A stretch of DNA of 64,000 bases from JBJMHZ01 sp045807125 (lineage in GTDB: Bacteria; Actinomycetota; Actinomycetes; JAWWOL01): assembly GCA_045807125.1 (NCBI GenBank), contig JBJMHZ010000021.1, forward strand, positions 62,001 through 126,000, given 5' to 3'. How positions within the stretch are numbered: position 1 is the stretch's first letter; each line of letters starts with the position of its first letter. Of the stretch, positions 60,822 through 64,000 are shown piece by piece. Made by a program: the position numbers and the translations under genes. The notes beneath the pieces were generated by a model that saw nothing but the letters and a program-made list of their open reading frames with translations, ran no database searches and was not told where the DNA came from.

Positions 60822-61850
60822 TCAAGCGGCAAGCGGGGCGTGACCGGCGGGGACCACCTCGTCCGGGCGCGGCGGCGGCGGTGGCGTGCCGTCGCCGAAC
60901 GGCCGCCCGCCGAGCGCCTCCCGCCCGTGCGGGGCGAGCCAGCCGCCGGTGTCGGGCCCGACCGGCACGATGCCGGTCGGATTGATGTCGCGGTGCACCT
61001 GGTAGTAGTGGCGCTTGATGTGGTCGAAGTCGACGGTGTCGCCGAAGCCCGGCGTCTGGAACAGGTCGCGCGCGTACGCCCACAGCACCGGCAGCTCGGT
61101 GAGCTTATGCCGGTTGCACTTGAAATGACCGTGATAGACCGCGTCGAACCGCACCAGCGTGGTGAACAGCCGGACGTCCGCCTCGGTGATGGTGTCGCCC
61201 ACGAGGTAGCGCTGCGACGCGAGCCGCTCGCAGAGCTGGTCGAGGCGGTCGAAGAGCCGGTGGTAGGCCCGCTCGTACGCCTCCTGGCTGCGGGCGAACC
61301 CCGCGCGGTAGACGCCGTTGTTGACGTCGTGGAGCACGACGTCGTTGACCGCGTCGATCTCCTCGCGCAGCTGCTCCGGATAGAGGTCGGGGGCGCCCGG
61401 CCGGTGATGGTCTCGCCACTGCGTCGACAGGTCGAGGGTCAGCTGGGCGAAGTCGTTGGTGACGACCTGGCCGGTGGGCACGTCGACGATCGCCGGCACC
61501 GTGATGCCGCGGTCGTAGCCGGGGAAGCGCGCGACGTACGCCTCCTGCAGGCGCTCGATGCCGAGGACCGGGTCGCGCCCGCCCGGGTCGAGGTCGAAGG
61601 TCCAGCTGCGCTCGTCGTGCGTCGGCCCCGCGATGCCCATCGACAGCGCGTCCTCCAGGCCGAGCAGGCGTCGGACGATGATCGCCCGGTTGGCCCACGG
61701 GCACGCACGGCTCACGATCAGCCGGTAGCGCCCCGGCTCGACCGGATAGCCGTCGCGCCCGTCCGCGGTGATGCGGGTGCTGATGTAGCGCTGGTCCCGG
61801 GTGAACTCGCCGCCCTGGCTCACGTACCGTCCGTCCTTGGTGGTCGCCAT
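60822..61850 (-). CDS. Glutathionyl-hydroquinone-reductase-like (GST-fold) enzyme
   Basis: 342 aa. The thioredoxin-like N-domain holds SRACPWANR near 48-56 with the catalytic CPWA, and a GST C-terminal domain (about 170-300) follows, with YLVGDTITEADVRLFTTLVRFD (split). This is the YqjG/EcfG-type family that reduces glutathionyl- or, in actinomycetes, presumably mycothiol-adducted quinones. The ATG at 61850 lies 12 bases after AGGAGGG, a slightly long spacing; an out-of-frame ATG between is ignored. The C-terminal 30 residues are Pro-rich. Confidence 0.85.
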   Translation of the reverse strand: MATTKDGRYVSQGGEFTRDQRYISTRITADGRDGYPVEPGRYRLIVSRACPWANRAIIVRRLLGLEDALSMGIAGPTHDERSWTFDLDPGGRDPVLGIERLQEAYVARFPGYDRGITVPAIVDVPTGQVVTNDFAQLTLDLSTQWRDHHRPGAPDLYPEQLREEIDAVNDVVLHDVNNGVYRAGFARSQEAYERAYHRLFDRLDQLCERLASQRYLVGDTITEADVRLFTTLVRFDAVYHGHFKCNRHKLTELPVLWAYARDLFQTPGFGDTVDFDHIKRHYYQVHRDINPTGIVPVGPDTGGWLAPHGREALGGRPFGDGTPPPPPRPDEVVPAGHAPLAA

Positions 61851-61926
61851 GGAGTCATCGTTCCCTCCTTTCGCCGAGGCATGGCGGTGAGGTGCGATCG
61901 CGGCGCGACCGGGCAGGACGGCTGGC

Positions 61927-62184
61927 ATGAGGGTCGCGGTGCGCGTGCGCCCGGGCGCCGGCGCCACGGTGGTCGGCGGCTCGCACGACGGCGCGCTGGT
62001 CGTACGAGTGGCTGCGCCGGCCGTCGACGGCCGCGCCACGGAGGCCGCCCTGCGCGCCCTGGCGGACGCCTTCGGCGTGCGGCGCAGCGCGGTCGCGCTG
62101 GTGACCGGCGCGACCAGCCGCACCAAGGTCGTCGAGGTGGCGGGTGCGACCGAGGAGGCGCTGCGCGCGCTGCTGGGCAGCTAG
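61927..62184 (+). CDS. DUF167/YggU-family small protein
   Basis: 85 aa. Begins MRVAVRVRPGAGATVVGG and continues with VVRVAAPAVDGRATEAALRALADAFGV (split) and a SRTKVVEV end: the DUF167 fold (YggU). The function is unknown. It is divergent from the GST-fold gene. Confidence 0.85.
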   Translation: MRVAVRVRPGAGATVVGGSHDGALVVRVAAPAVDGRATEAALRALADAFGVRRSAVALVTGATSRTKVVEVAGATEEALRALLGS

Positions 62185-62194
62185 CAGCAAGGCG

Positions 62195-62212
62195 CGTCAA
62201 TGAATGTTGACG
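62195..62212. promoter_or_regulatory. Palindromic operator, copy 1
   Basis: CGTCAATGAATGTTGACG: 6-bp outer arms (CGTCAA/TTGACG) around a 6-base centre. It is a near copy of the site at 62223-62240, 28 bases centre to centre, just before the HTH gene. Tandem palindromes directly upstream of a small HTH gene suggest autoregulation. Confidence 0.75.
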
Positions 62213-62222
62213 CCACGACGTC

Positions 62223-62240
62223 CGTCAGCATATGTTGACG
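62223..62240. promoter_or_regulatory. Palindromic operator, copy 2
   Basis: CGTCAGCATATGTTGACG: CGTCA/TGACG arms with an AT-rich centre. It lies within the leader, 4 bases upstream of the ATG at 62244, so bound protein would block transcription or translation of the HTH gene. It overlaps an earlier in-frame ATG (62232), which I rejected as start for this reason. Confidence 0.75.
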
Positions 62241-62243
62241 GCC

Positions 62244-62465
62244 ATGACGACGACCGAGGAGATCGCCCGCGGTGCGGCCGGCGACGACCCCGACGTGGGG
62301 CTGCGGGCGGTGGCCGCGCTGCGCGCCCTCACCGAGCGGCTGGAGCAGCTCCAGGTCGACAACGCGCGCCGGCTCGGCTGGTCATGGCAGGAGATCGCCT
62401 CCCGGCTGGGCGTGACCAAGCAGGCGGTGCACCGCAAGCACCGGCGAGCGATCGGACGAGGCTGA
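62244..62465 (+). CDS. Small HTH DNA-binding protein
   Basis: 73 aa. The N-terminal helix-rich part (ALRALTERLEQLQVDNARRL near 28-47) precedes an HTH at about 48-68 (GWSWQEIASRLGVTKQAVHRKHRR, split motif). It probably binds the two palindromes just upstream. TGATG overlap with the Clp-N gene couples the two. Confidence 0.85.
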   Translation: MTTTEEIARGAAGDDPDVGLRAVAALRALTERLEQLQVDNARRLGWSWQEIASRLGVTKQAVHRKHRRAIGRG

Positions 62466-63037
62466 TGCTGGAGCGACTGACCCCCGGTACGCGCGCGATG
62501 GTGATCGATGCGCAGGCGCGGGCCCGCGCGATGGGGCACGGCTTCGTGGGCGACGAGCACCTGCTGCTGGCCGCCGCCGCGAGCGAGAGCGTGGCCGGCG
62601 ATGCGCTGCGCGCGTGCGGGCTGACGCCGGCCGCCCTCGAGCCGGTCGTCCGCCGGCCTGGCTCGCCCGCGGCTATCGATCGCGAGGCACTGGCGAGCAT
62701 CGGCATCGACCTCGACGTGGTGATCGCACGGATCGAAGCGGTCTTCGGGCCAGGTGCGCTCGCTCCTCCCACCCGCCGCGGGAGGCGGCGGCGGCCGGCC
62801 TGCCACGACGACCAGCCGCGAGGGCACCTTCGCTTCACGGCCAGGGCCAAGGAGTGCCTCGAGCTCGCGCTGATCGAGATGCGCGGCCGCCACGACGGGG
62901 CGGTCGACGTGGTGCACCTCGTGCTCGCCCTCACTGCGCTGGCCGGCGGACCGGCGCACGACGCCATGGCGGCGCTGGGCGTCTCGTCGCAGCAGGTACG
63001 GACGACGGTGCTCGACCGCTATCGTCGCGCCGGTTGA
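62465..63037 (+). CDS. Clp N-terminal domain protein
   Basis: 190 aa. Two Clp_N repeats: the first (about 1-80) has MLERLTPGTRAMVIDAQARA and GDEHLLLAAA, the second (about 119-185) has FTARAKECLELALIEMRGR and VVHLVLALTAL. There is no ATPase part. Such stand-alone Clp-N proteins may act as ClpC/ClpB adaptors or bind antimicrobial or misfolded clients. It is translationally coupled to the HTH gene, a pair common in actinomycetes. Confidence 0.85.
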   Translation: MLERLTPGTRAMVIDAQARARAMGHGFVGDEHLLLAAAASESVAGDALRACGLTPAALEPVVRRPGSPAAIDREALASIGIDLDVVIARIEAVFGPGALAPPTRRGRRRRPACHDDQPRGHLRFTARAKECLELALIEMRGRHDGAVDVVHLVLALTALAGGPAHDAMAALGVSSQQVRTTVLDRYRRAG

Positions 63038-63232
63038 CGACGAAAACGTCCGGTCGTCCGGTCAGCCGGCCGACCGGCATCTGCAGCTATTGCCCGGAGC
63101 TGAGGCGACGTTTGGCAAAGCGCCGTACCAGCACGATGCGGCGGACCTACGGTGCGCACGCAAGGCGAACCGTCGGGGCGGCAGAGCCGGCTCTCGACCC
63201 GTTCGCTCACTGCTCGCAGAAGGGGTCCTGCC

Positions 63233-64000
63233 GTGCGCTTTCGAATCCTTGCCCCGGTCGCCGCGCTCGCGACCGTCTGGGCCACGTCGCTCACCGCTGA
63301 CGCAGCCACCACGCTGCAGCAGGTCAGCTCCGATCCGTACGCCAACAGCACGAGCCAGCACGCCACCGAGGTCGAGCCCGACACCTTCAGCTTCGGCTCG
63401 ACCATCGTCGAGACCGCGCAGGTGGGCCGGTTCTTCGACGGCGGCGCCACCAATGCCGGCTGGGCCACGTCGACGGACAACGGCACCACGTGGACGCACG
63501 GCTCCCTGCCAGGCGTCACGAAGTACGCCGGCGGAGCGTACGACCGCACCAGCGACGAGGTGGTGGCGTACGACGCCAGGCACAACGTCTGGTTGATCTC
63601 CTCGCTGGCGATCCTCGAGACGCCGTCGGTGCACGGCGCGGCCGTCCTCACGAGCCGCTCCACCGACGGCGGGCTCACCTGGAGCAACCCGGTCACCACC
63701 GCCACCGGCTCCGGGCTCGACAAGAACTGGATCGTCTGCGACAACACGTCGACCAGCCCGTTCTACGGCCACTGCTACACGGAGTGGGACGACAACGCGA
63801 ACGGCAACCGGCTGAGGATGAGCACGTCGAGCGACGGCGGCCTCATCTGGGGCGCCGCGCTCAGCACGGCCAACAGCGCGACGGGCATCGGCGGCCAGCC
63901 GGTCGTCCAGCCGGGCGGCACCGTCATCGTCCCGGCCGGGAACGCCAACGACAGCGCCATCATCGCCTTCAGCTCGACGGACGGCGGTGCCAGCTGGTCG
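63233..64000 (+). CDS. Secreted Asp-box (sialidase/BNR-repeat-like) protein, N-terminal part
   Basis: The first 256 codons; the end lies outside the window. A signal peptide (about 1-25, ending ADA) is followed by beta-propeller repeats with Asp boxes STDGGLTWSNP and SSDGGLIWGAA and a third beginning SSTDGGASWS at the edge. Sialidase-type propellers with Asp boxes bind or hydrolyse glycans or serve as adhesion modules; without the catalytic Arg triad in view the activity is open. The GTG at 63233 is preceded by AGAAGGGG. Confidence 0.75.
   Translation, partial: MRFRILAPVAALATVWATSLTADAATTLQQVSSDPYANSTSQHATEVEPDTFSFGSTIVETAQVGRFFDGGATNAGWATSTDNGTTWTHGSLPGVTKYAGGAYDRTSDEVVAYDARHNVWLISSLAILETPSVHGAAVLTSRSTDGGLTWSNPVTTATGSGLDKNWIVCDNTSTSPFYGHCYTEWDDNANGNRLRMSTSSDGGLIWGAALSTANSATGIGGQPVVQPGGTVIVPAGNANDSAIIAFSSTDGGASWS

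Overview
The window is very GC-rich bacterial DNA with frequent GTG starts, 4-base ATGA/GTGA gene overlaps, two WhiB-like regulators, an RsiG-like anti-sigma factor and a MarP-type protease. This points to an actinomycete (Actinomycetota). I cannot fix the genus. From about 0 to 29.4 kb the gene order follows, from memory, the conserved Mycobacterium tuberculosis block Rv3660c-Rv3682: ssd, HAD phosphatase, acs, hydrolase, marP, Nudix, thioredoxin-like, nth, small membrane protein, crp, metallo-beta-lactamase, RidA, DUF4177, two ArsA-like ATPases, whiB4/wblA, ponA2.

0-11 kb: the partial Ssd gene and a HAD-IB phosphatase flank a LytS/LytTR two-component system that is translationally coupled to a small membrane protein and an acetate-type solute:sodium symporter. 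A second acetate transporter (SatP family), a strong terminator and acetyl-CoA synthetase follow, so acetate sensing, uptake and activation lie together. 11-15 kb: a minus-strand chain nth > TlpA-like lipoprotein > CoA-type Nudix > cupredoxin lipoprotein > marP, the first four linked by GTGA overlaps. 15-29.5 kb: RsiG-like protein, small membrane protein and Crp, then (convergent) a 1179-aa zinc-ribbon/adenylate-cyclase/AAA protein at the end of the DUF4177-RidA-Nudix-MBL operon, then WhiB, SPFH protein, ArsA pair, WblA/WhiB4 and a PASTA-containing class A PBP.

29.5-41.2 kb is the accessory part. After a YqeY-like protein, a metallophosphoesterase and tRNA-Pro(CGG) come an StrB-like amidinotransferase with a coupled ATP-grasp ligase (a possible guanidino-peptide pathway), a non-coding stretch with an 18-bp inverted repeat, an AlpA-like HTH, a small membrane protein and a STAND (NB-ARC) regulator. 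Next is the most unusual locus, a minus-strand operon of a secreted cupredoxin, a 31-aa peptide with an excellent ribosome-binding site followed by a hairpin, a PaaK-like adenylating enzyme, and a nine-helix membrane protein with the YD...GxGD signature of presenilin/signal-peptide-peptidase proteases. I propose it as a candidate undescribed peptide-processing system.

41.4-51.1 kb holds metabolic genes (VOC protein, phosphotransferase, cytosine deaminase with its permease, aldo/keto reductase, secreted trypsin-like protease, a DapB-like protein lacking the catalytic histidines, an MBL protein). It also holds a perfect SOS box ahead of a protein with a deoxyribosyltransferase-like C-terminus, convergent with a DUF4231/SLATT membrane protein, which looks like a small stress or defence module.

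51.2-59.5 kb is a complete beta-glucoside utilisation locus: binding protein, two permeases, GH1 beta-glucosidase and a dedicated ABC ATPase, divergent from LacI- and ROK-family regulators with a CebR-like operator between. 59.5-64 kb has a DinB-like protein, a truncated cyclase-like gene, a GST-type reductase, a DUF167 protein, an HTH/Clp-N pair behind two near-identical palindromes, and the start of a secreted Asp-box (sialidase-like) protein that runs off the end.
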